Assembly: GCF_021227995.1 (NCBI RefSeq)
Contig: NZ_CP089301.1
Location: 3,534,001-3,598,000 of the forward strand
Direction: 5' to 3'
DNA length: 64,000 bases
From: Novosphingobium kaempferiae
GTDB lineage: Bacteria; Pseudomonadota; Alphaproteobacteria; Sphingomonadales; Sphingomonadaceae
Shown: positions 26,820-35,364 of the stretch, one piece after another
Layout: every line of letters begins with the position of its first letter
Numbering within the stretch: position 1 is the stretch's first letter
Program-made: the position numbers and the translations under genes
The notes under the pieces: model-generated
The model's input: only the letters and a program-made list of their open reading frames with translations
Told to the model about the DNA's origin: nothing
The model's database searches: none

Positions 26820-29006
26820 TCACCCGCGCGTGCGAGGCAGGCCCAGCCCGCGTTCCGCCACCATGGAGCGGTGAACCTCGCTGGTGCCGCCGTAGATCGT
26901 GGTGCCCGCCGCATGGCGATAGCACTGGTTGAGGAAGCCCGCAGGCCCATCGCGCTTGGAGAGCGAGGCGGGCGCGGTCAGGTCCAGCAGGTCGCGGCTG
27001 TCGCTGAGGAACTTCTCGGAGGAGTACATCTTCGACATCGGCCCGAAAGCGTGGTTGGGCTTCTTCTCCACGCTCGACCACTGCGCGCGGTAGGTCAGCA
27101 TGTCGGAGATCCACAAGTGCGCCACGCTGCGGGCGAGGCGGGTCTGCGTGCGCACTTCCCCGGCGATACCGAGGTCGCGCGTCAGTTCCTCTGCGGCGTG
27201 GATCATCGCCTTCATGACCTTGGAGAAGCCGCCGCCGTGCTCCAGTTCCAGGGCGGCGCTCATTGTCTTCGTGCCGCCGTCGATTTCGCCGAGGCGCCAC
27301 GAATCCGGGATCACCACGCCGTCGTAGAAGGTGATGTTGGTACGCTCGTCCTGGAAGGTGTGGACGGCCTGCACGGTGACGCCCTTGGTCTTGAGGGGGA
27401 CGATGAACATCGTCAGGCCCTTGTGCTTGGGCACGTCCGGGTTGGTGCGCGTCAGCATGAGGACGTAGCTCGAAAGGTTCGCGCCGCTGGTCCACATCTT
27501 GGTGCCGTCGATGCGCCAGGATCCGTCCGGCTGCTGCGTCGCCTTGCACTGCGCGGCGAAGACGTCCGACCCGCAGGAGGGCTCCGAATAGCCGAGCGAG
27601 CACAGCACGTCGCCGCCGACGATCTTCGGCAGGACTTCGGCCTTCAGTTCGTCCGATCCGTACTTGTCGATCATCATCGCGACCATCGCGGCGACGTTCG
27701 CGCCCGGTGTGTTGTAGCCCTGCCGTTCCATCTCGCCCATCGCGGCGATGCGCGCGTAAGGCGTGATGTTGCGGCCCGACAGGTGCTCGGGGAGGCCGGG
27801 GAAGAGCAGGCTGTGCTCGGCCAGCATCTTGTGGACTTCGGGGACGTAGCCTTCCCAGGAATAGTGGAACTTCGCCTTCTGCTCGGGCGTCACCTTGGTG
27901 GCGAACAGTTCGGCGATCTCGGCGCAGACCTGCCGCGCCTCGTCTCCGAGGTCGAAATCGAGCGGGACTTCGCCGGCAGCGGGGAGTGGCGGCGTCTCGC
28001 CCGCGTAGAGGCGGCGTCCGGCCTCCTCCAGCGCGAGTGCCGGGTCTCCGGCGACGAGCGGCCAGGCCTTTGCCCGCAGGTTGTAGAGGTGGACGTCGTA
28101 CTCGTTCGACAGCCCATAGCCGCCAAAGGTGTGCAGCCCCTGCGCCACCGCCCGCGCCGCCGCGTCGCAGGCGTACCAGTAGGCGAGCGAGATGGTCGGC
28201 GCGGCCTCGTCCGAGCCGTCATGAATGTCGCGGATCGCCTTCCACGCTAGGAACTTGGCGCCGTCGGTATCGCAGAGCAGGTCGGCGAGGGGGTGGGAAA
28301 TGCCCTGGAAGGTGCCGATCAGCTGGCCGAACGCCTTGCGCTCCCCGGCGTAGACCGCGGCCATCTCCAGCGCCTGACGACCAATGCCCGATAGGGCGAC
28401 GGCCATGTAGAGCTTCCACTCCTCCAGCGCCGCCGCGAAAGTGGCCACCGCCGCGTCGCCCGAGCCGAGCACTACGGCGTCGGCGTTCGCAAGTTCGATC
28501 TCGGCAATGGGCGTGGTGGCGAGGTTGGTTTCGGCCTTGCCGTCGAACGCGGTGACGAGCACCACGTCGGAGCCCCGCCGCGCTACGACGGCTTTGGCCA
28601 CCGCGCCGCCTGCGATCCACTGCTTCGGCTTGTCGGCCAGATCGTGCATGGCGATCGTAACGACCGCCTCGCCGCCGATGACCTGCTCCAGCAGTTCGTC
28701 CTGACCGCCAAGCTGGCCCAGCAGCCGCGCCGCCACCAGCGCCTCCGCCAGCGGCCCGGAGACGAGCGTGCGCCCGGCCTCCTCCATCAGCAGCGCCGCA
28801 TCGAACAGGCCAAGCTCCATGCCGCCCGCGCCTTCGGGCACGCGCATCGCGAAGGCGCCGAGTTCGGCAAGGCCGCTCCACAGCGCCGGGTCGAAGCCGT
28901 CGGTCTCCTGTGCCTTGCGCACCCTCACGGTGCTCGAATGCTCGTCGAGAAAGCGCGCGAAGGTGTCGCGCATCATGTGCTGTTCGTCGGTGAGATCGAA
29001 GTTCAT
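26820..29006 (-). CDS. Fused double-domain acyl-CoA dehydrogenase
   Basis: A 728-residue protein, twice the usual length, with two complete acyl-CoA dehydrogenase units. Unit 1 (about 1-340) has ERKAFGQLIGTFQGISHPLAD and LHTFGGYGLSNEYDVHLY. Unit 2 (about 365-728) has SLGYSEPSCGSDVFAA, IDGTKMWTSGANLSS and YGGTSEVHRSMVAERGLGL. The same layout is found in FadE34, which acts on steroid side-chain CoA esters. ATG 29006 begins the first conserved helix and follows GGGAAAGCC; the frame reaches 29057. It is divergent from the hydrolase at 29255. Confidence 0.88.
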   Translation of the reverse strand: MNFDLTDEQHMMRDTFARFLDEHSSTVRVRKAQETDGFDPALWSGLAELGAFAMRVPEGAGGMELGLFDAALLMEEAGRTLVSGPLAEALVAARLLGQLGGQDELLEQVIGGEAVVTIAMHDLADKPKQWIAGGAVAKAVVARRGSDVVLVTAFDGKAETNLATTPIAEIELANADAVVLGSGDAAVATFAAALEEWKLYMAVALSGIGRQALEMAAVYAGERKAFGQLIGTFQGISHPLADLLCDTDGAKFLAWKAIRDIHDGSDEAAPTISLAYWYACDAAARAVAQGLHTFGGYGLSNEYDVHLYNLRAKAWPLVAGDPALALEEAGRRLYAGETPPLPAAGEVPLDFDLGDEARQVCAEIAELFATKVTPEQKAKFHYSWEGYVPEVHKMLAEHSLLFPGLPEHLSGRNITPYARIAAMGEMERQGYNTPGANVAAMVAMMIDKYGSDELKAEVLPKIVGGDVLCSLGYSEPSCGSDVFAAQCKATQQPDGSWRIDGTKMWTSGANLSSYVLMLTRTNPDVPKHKGLTMFIVPLKTKGVTVQAVHTFQDERTNITFYDGVVIPDSWRLGEIDGGTKTMSAALELEHGGGFSKVMKAMIHAAEELTRDLGIAGEVRTQTRLARSVAHLWISDMLTYRAQWSSVEKKPNHAFGPMSKMYSSEKFLSDSRDLLDLTAPASLSKRDGPAGFLNQCYRHAAGTTIYGGTSEVHRSMVAERGLGLPRTRG

Positions 29007-29254
29007 GGCAGGCTTTCCCGGGAGCTTATCGTTGTGGCTTTGCATCGTCCTGAACACAGGTTCGGGGGGCGTTCAATCCGGCCCCACCGGGAATCGCGGG
29101 CGCGATGCGGCAGGGCTCCTCCCGGATGGGGATGGCAATCGCACAAGCGATGGCTGGCGCGCTCTGTGGCCGGGCGAGGGCGGGAACGGTATTCTCGGGC
29201 GCACAAGAACAAGCGGGGCGAAGCACCGGCGCACGCACTCACGGGAGACGAGAG

Positions 29255-30595
29255 ATGGAAATGAACGACATGGTCATCATCAGCGTCGATGACCACATCA
29301 GCGAACCGCCCGACATGTTCCGGAACCACCTGTCCGGCGCGCTGCTCGAATCCGCGCCGAAGATGGTCAAGGACGAGAACGGCAAGGACGTGTGGGTCTA
29401 CCAGGGGCAGAGCTTCGCCTCGGTGGCGCTCAATGCCGTGGTCGGCCGGCCCTTCGAGGAATACGGCATGGAGCCGACCTCGCTCGACCAACTGCGCGAC
29501 GGGGTCTACCGCGTGGACGAGCGCGTGAAGGACATGGACGTCAACGGCGTGGCCGCCTCGCTCAACTTCGGCTCGGTGTTCGACTTTGCGGGCGGCCGCC
29601 TCCATCGCGTGCCCGACCGCGACCTCGCGGTGAAGCACGTCAGCGCCTACAACGACTGGCACATCGACGAATGGTGCGGCGCGCATCCGGGGCGCTTCAT
29701 CCCCTGCGCCATCCTGCCGACGTGGAACATGGACGCCACCATCGCCGAACTGAAGCGGGTGAGCGCCAAGGGCTGCCACACCGTCTCGATCAGCGAGAAC
29801 CCGACCTGCCAGGGCCTGCCCAGCATCCACAACGAATACTGGAAGCCGTTCTACAAGGCCATCAACGACCTCGACATGACGATCTGCATCCACATCGGCG
29901 GCGGCAACCCCGCGCCGCATGCCTCGATGGAGACGCCGATCGAGGCGTGGATATCGACGATGCCGATGACCATTGCCTACGCCGCGTCCGACTGGCTCCA
30001 GCTTGAGGCGCTGCACGAGTATCCGGACCTGCGCATCGCGCTGTCGGAAGGCTCGATCGGCTGGGTGCCCTACTTCACCGAGCGGGCGGACTTCTCGAAT
30101 TCCCGCCACAAGTACTGGACGCATTCGCGCTTCCAGGATCTGAAGCCGAGCGAGATGTTCAAACGGCATTTCCTGAACTGCTTCATCGACGACGCCTTCG
30201 GCCTCCAGAACGTGCAGTTCATCGGCGAGGACAACATCGCCTACGAATGCGACTACCCGCATTCGGATACATTGTGGCCCGAAGTGCCCGAACGCCTCTG
30301 GCCGACCATCAACCACCTGACCGACGCGCAGATCGACAAGATCACGCACCTCAACGCGATGCGCTGGTTCCGCTTCGATCCGTTCCAGCACCATGCGAAG
30401 GCGGACCTCACCGTCGGCGCGCTGCGGGCGAAGGCGGCGGCGGAGGGCGTGGACATCACGCCCAAGTCCTCGCTCGGCGAGCGCCCGCTGGCAGAGGGCG
30501 AGGTGCGCCCGGTGACTTCGGGCGACATCATGAAGATGTTCATGCGCCACGAGGATGCGGACCGGCTGAGCCGCATGGCGGGGCAGGAGGCCTGA
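29255..30595 (+). CDS. Amidohydrolase-2-type metal-dependent hydrolase/decarboxylase
   Basis: A 446-residue TIM-barrel protein of the amidohydrolase 2 group. Likely metal ligands are in SVDDHISEP (residues 10-18), ICIHIGGG near 210 and ECDYPHSDTLWP near 330. Relatives hydrolyse C-C or C-N bonds or decarboxylate aromatic or keto acids, and many occur beside acyl-CoA dehydrogenases in degradation clusters. ATG 29255 follows GGGAGACGAG. It is divergent from the fused dehydrogenase, across a 248-bp promoter region. The reaction cannot be assigned. Confidence 0.82.
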   Translation: MEMNDMVIISVDDHISEPPDMFRNHLSGALLESAPKMVKDENGKDVWVYQGQSFASVALNAVVGRPFEEYGMEPTSLDQLRDGVYRVDERVKDMDVNGVAASLNFGSVFDFAGGRLHRVPDRDLAVKHVSAYNDWHIDEWCGAHPGRFIPCAILPTWNMDATIAELKRVSAKGCHTVSISENPTCQGLPSIHNEYWKPFYKAINDLDMTICIHIGGGNPAPHASMETPIEAWISTMPMTIAYAASDWLQLEALHEYPDLRIALSEGSIGWVPYFTERADFSNSRHKYWTHSRFQDLKPSEMFKRHFLNCFIDDAFGLQNVQFIGEDNIAYECDYPHSDTLWPEVPERLWPTINHLTDAQIDKITHLNAMRWFRFDPFQHHAKADLTVGALRAKAAAEGVDITPKSSLGERPLAEGEVRPVTSGDIMKMFMRHEDADRLSRMAGQEA

Positions 30596-30600
30596 CCCCA

Positions 30601-30629
30601 CGTCGTCCCGGGCTCGACCCGGGACGACG
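30601..30629. repeat. Hairpin repeat CGTCGTCCCGGG...CCCGGGACGACG
   Basis: Twelve-base perfect arms around CTCGA, directly after the hydrolase stop. It is related to the elements at 5210 and 22427 but with a more symmetrical stem. Confidence 0.6.
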
Positions 30630-30640
30630 CACACGAAGAA

Positions 30641-30670
30641 AGGGCCCCGCGGGCAAACCCGCGAGGCCCT
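30641..30670 (-). terminator. Intrinsic terminator, mainly for the IclR gene
   Basis: Arms AGGGCC-CGCGGG and CCCGCG-GGCCCT enclose CAAA. On the minus strand the stem is followed by TTTCTT, and on the plus strand by TCCTCGTT, so it may work for both converging genes. It lies 21 bases beyond the IclR stop codon. Confidence 0.7.
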
Positions 30671-30691
30671 TCCTCGTTGGGAACTCTAACC

Positions 30692-31504
30692 TTAGGCCGC
30701 GTGCGAGAACTGCTCCACGCTCGACTGCGCATGCTGTGCGACCGGGTCGGGCAGGCAGGCGCGCATGGCATCGCCGAGGCACTGGAACAGCGCTTCGGGG
30801 TTCACCTTGTCATCCTTGCCGTAGACGATGCTGACGACGAGCGGGTGGCCGTCCGGCTGGCGCGGGACAAGGCCGCTCAGTGCGTCGGCGCCGGTGCTGA
30901 AACCCGCGGGACCGAAGAGGTGGCGCGGATCCCGGCATGCGTCGATGCGGGCCATCATTTCCGAGAAGGCGAACTTGTCCTGCTCGGCGGCTTCGGCGTT
31001 CAGGCGGCGCACCATGCCCTCGCAGCGCTGGCGCGCCACGGTCGAGAGCATGAGCCAGCCCGGCGCGCTGCGGGCGAGCGGTTCCTTGACGCCGCCGGCC
31101 AGTTCGCGGGTGGCGGCGGGAGCGCGGGGGCCATGGCGCCAGTTCACGATCTGCGCGTCGAGGCCGACCATCGAATGCAGCGCCACCGAAAGGCCGGTCT
31201 GCGCGACGAGGCGGTCCATCAGGCGCACGATGCGTCCGTCACGCACCAGTTCGGGCTGGCCCGAAGTGCCGATCAGCGCGGCGCGCGGCGTCAGGCTGTA
31301 GGCGCGGGAATAGGGATCCTTGTGAAGCAGGCCCAGTTCCACCAGGCTCGACAGCAATTCCGAAGTGCTCGACTGCGGTCGATTGTATCGACGCACGATG
31401 TCCATGACGGTGGCCTCGCGGTGCGCATCATCGAAGTACTCCAGTACCTCGATCACGCGGCGTGCGATCTTTGCCTTGTTCGATGACGACGTCTTTCCAG
31501 CCAT
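30692..31504 (-). CDS. IclR-family transcriptional regulator
   Basis: A 270-residue IclR-type regulator. The winged helix is at about residues 12-66 (IARRVIEVLEYFDDAHREAT, SSTSELLSSLVELGLLHKD), followed by the effector-binding domain (LMDRLVAQTGLSVALHS near 100). The start ATG 31504 has a strong GGAGGAGAGACC. It is divergent from the long crotonase at 31844. The shared gap holds two dyads that could be its operators. IclR proteins often control aromatic or acid catabolism. Confidence 0.88.
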   Translation of the reverse strand: MAGKTSSSNKAKIARRVIEVLEYFDDAHREATVMDIVRRYNRPQSSTSELLSSLVELGLLHKDPYSRAYSLTPRAALIGTSGQPELVRDGRIVRLMDRLVAQTGLSVALHSMVGLDAQIVNWRHGPRAPAATRELAGGVKEPLARSAPGWLMLSTVARQRCEGMVRRLNAEAAEQDKFAFSEMMARIDACRDPRHLFGPAGFSTGADALSGLVPRQPDGHPLVVSIVYGKDDKVNPEALFQCLGDAMRACLPDPVAQHAQSSVEQFSHAA

Positions 31505-31579
31505 GAGGTCTCTCCTCCCTCCAGTTGGTTGTTGAACTCGATCTTGCTGCCGAGCCGTGCCTCAATCCCCGAGTCGTTT

Positions 31580-31593
31580 CTCAGATAACTGAG
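31580..31593. promoter_or_regulatory. Dyad CTCAG-N4-CTGAG, candidate IclR operator
   Basis: Perfect five-base arms around ATAA, 75 bases upstream of the IclR start. It has the same 14-base geometry as the neighbouring element at 31610. Confidence 0.4.
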
Positions 31594-31609
31594 CCATTCT
31601 CGTTTTTTG

Positions 31610-31623
31610 CTGACTTTGGTTAG
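31610..31623. promoter_or_regulatory. Dyad CTGAC-N4-GTTAG, shared with 41129
   Basis: CTGACTTTGGTTAG. The surrounding 20 bases (31607-31626) match those at 41126-41145 except at two positions. The second copy lies in another divergent promoter region about 9.5 kb away, so a common regulator is likely. Confidence 0.45.
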
Positions 31624-31843
31624 CATCAACAACGCTGTTCATCAAGCGCGATCTTTGTATACGATCAAGTTGACTGCGATGAGCGTTGTTTCCGGGCCGA
31701 CGAGTTGCTTTCGCGCTGCTCAACGCCCGCTTTCAGGGCCGTGTGCCGTGGTCGCCCGATGGTCCGCCAGAGGGCAGGGCTGGTCAATGCCGCGCGGCCG
31801 GTCCATGCCTGTGCAGGGGAAAAGGGAATCATCCAGAGACCAT

Positions 31844-32833
31844 ATGCAGGCGCAGACTATCGCGGGATTGACGGTAACGGCGGATGACCTTGCCCCTAAG
31901 GGATTCGCCTGGCCGGAGCCGGTCGCCGTGATCGATCTCGACATTGCGCCGCAGCATGGCGAAGCGCCTGATCTGCCGCCATGGCCGGTGATCGGCATAG
32001 GAAATCCCGCGCATCCGCTGGCTGCACGTTTGGATACACTGGTCGAGCCGGGTTTTGACGCAGTGCAACTGGTGCTTGCGGTACGGGCGCAGCCGAAGGC
32101 CGCCGCGACGCTGATTCAGCTCCTGCGCCTGCTGCCTTCGCTATCGGTGGCCGACGGCCTCGTCGCCGAGTCGCTGGCCTATGCGACGCTGCAGGCGAGC
32201 GAAGCGCATCGGACATGGATCGCGGTGCGCGAGTCGGGCACGCCGACGCCGCCCGGTCGCGTCGTGCTCACCCGCGAGGACGACCGCGCCATGGCCATGC
32301 TCGACCGCGCGGAGGCGGGCAACGCCATCGACCGCCCGATGCGCGACGCGCTGCACGAAGCCTTCGCGCTGGTGAACCTCGATCCGACGATCAGTTCGAT
32401 CACGTTGCGCGGGGCTGGTCGAACATTCAGTCTCGGCGCGGACCTTGCCGAGTTCGGCACCACGCGAGATCCCGCCATGGCTCACGCGATCCGCATGCGC
32501 ACTCTGCCCGCGCTGGAGGCGGCGCGCTGTGGGGAGCGGTTCGTGGCGGAGATCGACGGTGCCTGCGTCGGATCGGGGCTCGAACTCGCGGCCTTTGCGG
32601 GCCGGATCACGGCGACGGCGCGCTCGTGGTTCCAGTTGCCGGAACTGGCGATGGGCATCATCCCCGGCGCGGGCGGCTGCGTGTCGCTGACGCGCCGGAT
32701 CGGGCGCCAGCGCACCGCGCTCATGGTCCTGTCAGGCCGCCGCATCCCGGCGCGCAAGGCGCTCGAATGGGGCCTGATCGACGCCATCGTGGATCAGCCT
32801 TCCGCCCGCGATGGTGGCGACGACGCGGGCTGA
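31844..32833 (+). CDS. Long enoyl-CoA hydratase/isomerase with N-terminal extension
   Basis: A 329-residue crotonase whose conserved core starts only near residue 137 (RVVLTREDDRAMAMLDRAE). The core has the oxyanion loop GAGRTFSLGADLAEFG near 190, GACVGSGLELAAFAGR near 236 and MGIIPGAGG. Residues 1-136 include VIGIGNPAHPLAARLDTLVE and LVAESLAYATLQA, which I cannot name as a domain. ATG 31844 is chosen as the first with weak GAGA upstream; the frame is open to 31607. The last 102 bases overlap the convergent amidohydrolase gene. Confidence 0.8.
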   Translation: MQAQTIAGLTVTADDLAPKGFAWPEPVAVIDLDIAPQHGEAPDLPPWPVIGIGNPAHPLAARLDTLVEPGFDAVQLVLAVRAQPKAAATLIQLLRLLPSLSVADGLVAESLAYATLQASEAHRTWIAVRESGTPTPPGRVVLTREDDRAMAMLDRAEAGNAIDRPMRDALHEAFALVNLDPTISSITLRGAGRTFSLGADLAEFGTTRDPAMAHAIRMRTLPALEAARCGERFVAEIDGACVGSGLELAAFAGRITATARSWFQLPELAMGIIPGAGGCVSLTRRIGRQRTALMVLSGRRIPARKALEWGLIDAIVDQPSARDGGDDAG

Positions 32834-34171
32834 TTCGAGGCTTTCGCGTAGTTCGGTCCAGGGCTGCGGCAGCAGGCAGAGGTCGGCCTGCTCGCCCACG
32901 TCGATGCGACGCTGACGAGCAAGGCCAAGCGGATCGGCGAGGTAGAGCGCCAGTGCATCCTCCGGCGACAGTGCCTCCGCAGCGCCGATCACCGCCCCGG
33001 ACGGCGTGCGGCGGCTGACGGCGGCGGCCATCGATTTCCACGGGTCGGCATCGCCATATGGCGCATCGCTCCCACCCGCGAGAGGCACCCCGGCATCCCG
33101 CAAGCTGCGCAGCCGGTAGAGGTCGGCGTGATGGCGTGGCTCCACGTCGGCAAGATAACGGTCGCCGCGCTCGGCGATGAAGTGCGGCTGCACGCAGGCG
33201 GCAAGCCCGAGCGCGCGCATCCGCGCCACCAGATCGGGCGAGGCGACCGAGACATGCTCGATCCGGTCCCCGGCCATGGCACCCGCCGTCTCCAGCAGCG
33301 CAAGGGTAAAGACGAGTTCCACCTCGGTCACGCAATGCACCGCCAGCGCACGCCCCTGATCGCGGCCCGCGCGGATGAGTGCGAGCGTTTCGTCGAAATC
33401 GGGCAGGGCGCTTTCATGCAGGTGCAGTTTGAGCGGCCCAAGGCGCCAGCCCTGTCGTGCGGCCTCGGCCAGCGCAAGGCTGCCCGCCAGAACCGGCCTT
33501 TGCAGCATTCGACGATCCGCAACCTGCGCCGCAAAATGCTGCGCAACATGAGGGTCGTTACGAGGCGACATGTCGGTCACGCCGGTCACGCCCCGGCGTG
33601 CGAGATCGGCACTGATATCAACAAGATCAGGAGGCGCGCTACCGAGGGTCCGGCGCAGCCAGTCGTCCTCGTCGAACAGCCGTCCGGTGAAGCGACCTTC
33701 TTGGTGCTCCAGTCCCGGCGGCGGCGCGGCGGTTGCCAGCAGCATGTCCAACGCCCGCGAGTTCAGCAGCCACATCCGCCCGGTGCGATGCTGCAACCGC
33801 AAGGGCCGGTCGGAAACGAAGCGGTCGAGCGCTGCCGCATCGGGCAGCACGCCACCCAGCACGCTCTCATGGAAGCCGATGCCGCGCAGCCACCCGCTGC
33901 CCGGTAAACGCAACGCCAGGGCAAGCCCCTCCGCATCGAAGACCTGCGGTGGCCCGCACTCGACCGAGGAACGCCGCGCGGCGAGGGCGGACAGGTGGAT
34001 ATGATGGTCATGCAGCCCCGGCAGCAGCAAGCCGCCACGCCCGTCGATGACGTGCTCACCGGGTAACGGAGGCAGTGCTCCGATCGCAGCGATGCGATCG
34101 TGCGCGATGCGAACGTCGCCACGAACTAGCCGGGCGTGGGTGGTCCAGACTTCGGCATCGCGGATCAGCAT
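32732..34171 (-). CDS. Amidohydrolase family 3 protein
   Basis: A 479-residue metal-dependent amidohydrolase. It begins with the small beta-domain MLIRDAEVWT and reaches the metal-binding HDHHIHL near residue 56. Other likely ligands are in LHLHESALPDFDET, AVHCVTEVE and SDAPYGDADPW. Relatives hydrolyse cyclic amides, N-acyl groups or related bonds. The start ATG 34171 overlaps the end of the permuted CoA-transferase gene by seven bases. It is the last gene of the five-gene minus-strand operon starting at 38486, and its 3' end overlaps the crotonase. Confidence 0.85.
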   Translation of the reverse strand: MLIRDAEVWTTHARLVRGDVRIAHDRIAAIGALPPLPGEHVIDGRGGLLLPGLHDHHIHLSALAARRSSVECGPPQVFDAEGLALALRLPGSGWLRGIGFHESVLGGVLPDAAALDRFVSDRPLRLQHRTGRMWLLNSRALDMLLATAAPPPGLEHQEGRFTGRLFDEDDWLRRTLGSAPPDLVDISADLARRGVTGVTDMSPRNDPHVAQHFAAQVADRRMLQRPVLAGSLALAEAARQGWRLGPLKLHLHESALPDFDETLALIRAGRDQGRALAVHCVTEVELVFTLALLETAGAMAGDRIEHVSVASPDLVARMRALGLAACVQPHFIAERGDRYLADVEPRHHADLYRLRSLRDAGVPLAGGSDAPYGDADPWKSMAAAVSRRTPSGAVIGAAEALSPEDALALYLADPLGLARQRRIDVGEQADLCLLPQPWTELRESLESARVVATIAGGRLIHDGVDQAPFERLARRDAAA

Positions 34172-35364
34172 CGGGCGATCTCGCCGAGGTAGCGCGCGGT
34201 GTCGGCACCGATGGCGCTCACGGGTGCCGTCAGCGGTCGCAGTGGCACTTCGGGGAACCTCTCGCCCACCGAAGTACCCCATAGGTTCAGTTCAGTGCCG
34301 TTCAGTGCAGGGTCGTGCGCACGCTCCTCGGCGAGCGCCATGGCGACGATGGCGCTCATCGAAAGCCCGATGCGCTGCGCCTCTCCGCTCCGAAAAGCGC
34401 GGAATCCCTCGCGTGCGGCGACGATCCCGGTTAGCGGATCGGCAATCGCATCCCCGACATAGCCGATCCCGCCCCCAGCCTCCGCCATCGCCCGGCTCAG
34501 ACCCCCGGCGACCCCGCAATCGTTGCCGATCCCGACCCAGTTCGCCGCCTCCCCGCTCGCCCCGTGCCCCGTCACGGACAGCCAGACGAGCCCCGGAACC
34601 TCCCGAACCAGCGCCTCCGCATCGATCCCCAGATGCAGCAGGGCGCGGGGACGCGAGGACTCGATGACGATGTCCGCCCGCCGGATCAGGTCCACCAAGG
34701 CCCGCTTTTCTGCGGGATTCGCAAAGTCGACGAGCAGGCTGGCCTTGCCCTGGTTGATGCGCTCGAACGTCGCCGGATCGTCGCGCCGGATAAGGTCCGG
34801 GCGGCTGCGACTCTCCACCTTCACGACCTCCATCCCGGCCAGCCAGAACAGATGCCCCGCCAGCGGCCCCGCCCAGATTGCTGACATATCGACCACCAGC
34901 GGCCGGTGAAAACTCCCGCGATTCCGCCATTTTCCGCGCGTCATGATCTCGATCGGCGGCGAAACCGGCGTCTCGTCGATGCTCGCAACCGGCAGCCCAA
35001 GCGCGCGACCGATGGCGAGCAGATGCGCGGCATCGTGGCGCAACACGACGGCTGCGATGGCGTCCCAGTTCGTCACGTCGACAGCGGCGTCGCCGAACAG
35101 TGCAGGCAGCAATTCGCGATCCACATCGCGGATCACCGTCAGCGCGAACCAGCTTCCGTCGCGCGTCGGCATCAGGTGGGAGCCACCAAGACCCGCAGAA
35201 ATCCTGCCGTTTATGCGGTAACATCCCGCCATGGCCCGCTCGCCCATGAGTGTCGCACCGTCTAGCCTCGGCAGGCCGTATTGCTCGGCCATCGCCTGCA
35301 ACTGCCGGTCCGCCCAGCGCGAGAGCGGGATCGCCGGACCGGGGCGGAGAGGGTCAGCCGGCAA
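34165..35364 (-). CDS. Family III (CaiB/BaiF) CoA-transferase, apparently circularly permuted
   Basis: A 399-residue protein with CaiB/BaiF features in the wrong order. The usual N-terminal nucleotide-binding start (VVDMSAIWAGPLAGHLFWLA, then EVVKVES) is at residues 157-185, and the catalytic aspartate motif IADPLTGIVAA is near 307-317. The element normally at the C-terminus (LMPTRDGSWFALTVIRDVD, then LGLPVASIDETP) is instead at 64-133. It moves CoA between acids. The start is TTG 35364 with AAGGAAG five bases before it, overlapping the ligase gene; ATG 35292 is the next possibility. Confidence 0.75.
   Translation of the reverse strand: MPADPLRPGPAIPLSRWADRQLQAMAEQYGLPRLDGATLMGERAMAGCYRINGRISAGLGGSHLMPTRDGSWFALTVIRDVDRELLPALFGDAAVDVTNWDAIAAVVLRHDAAHLLAIGRALGLPVASIDETPVSPPIEIMTRGKWRNRGSFHRPLVVDMSAIWAGPLAGHLFWLAGMEVVKVESRSRPDLIRRDDPATFERINQGKASLLVDFANPAEKRALVDLIRRADIVIESSRPRALLHLGIDAEALVREVPGLVWLSVTGHGASGEAANWVGIGNDCGVAGGLSRAMAEAGGGIGYVGDAIADPLTGIVAAREGFRAFRSGEAQRIGLSMSAIVAMALAEERAHDPALNGTELNLWGTSVGERFPEVPLRPLTAPVSAIGADTARYLGEIARC

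Larger units (their letters stand above)
31505..31843. other. 339-bp divergent promoter region with paired dyads
   Basis: No gene. The middle is AT-richer than average. It holds CTCAG-ATAA-CTGAG (31580-31593) and CTGAC-TTTG-GTTAG (31610-31623), exactly 30 bases apart start to start, and TTTGTATACGATCAAGTT further on. The second half (31690-31840) is again GC-rich with no clear signal. Confidence 0.55.

Noticed and set aside
29026..29254. Upstream extension of the metal-dependent hydrolase (frame from 29105)
   Set aside because: The added 50 residues are not like the family, and ATG 29255 has a GGGAGACGAG site.
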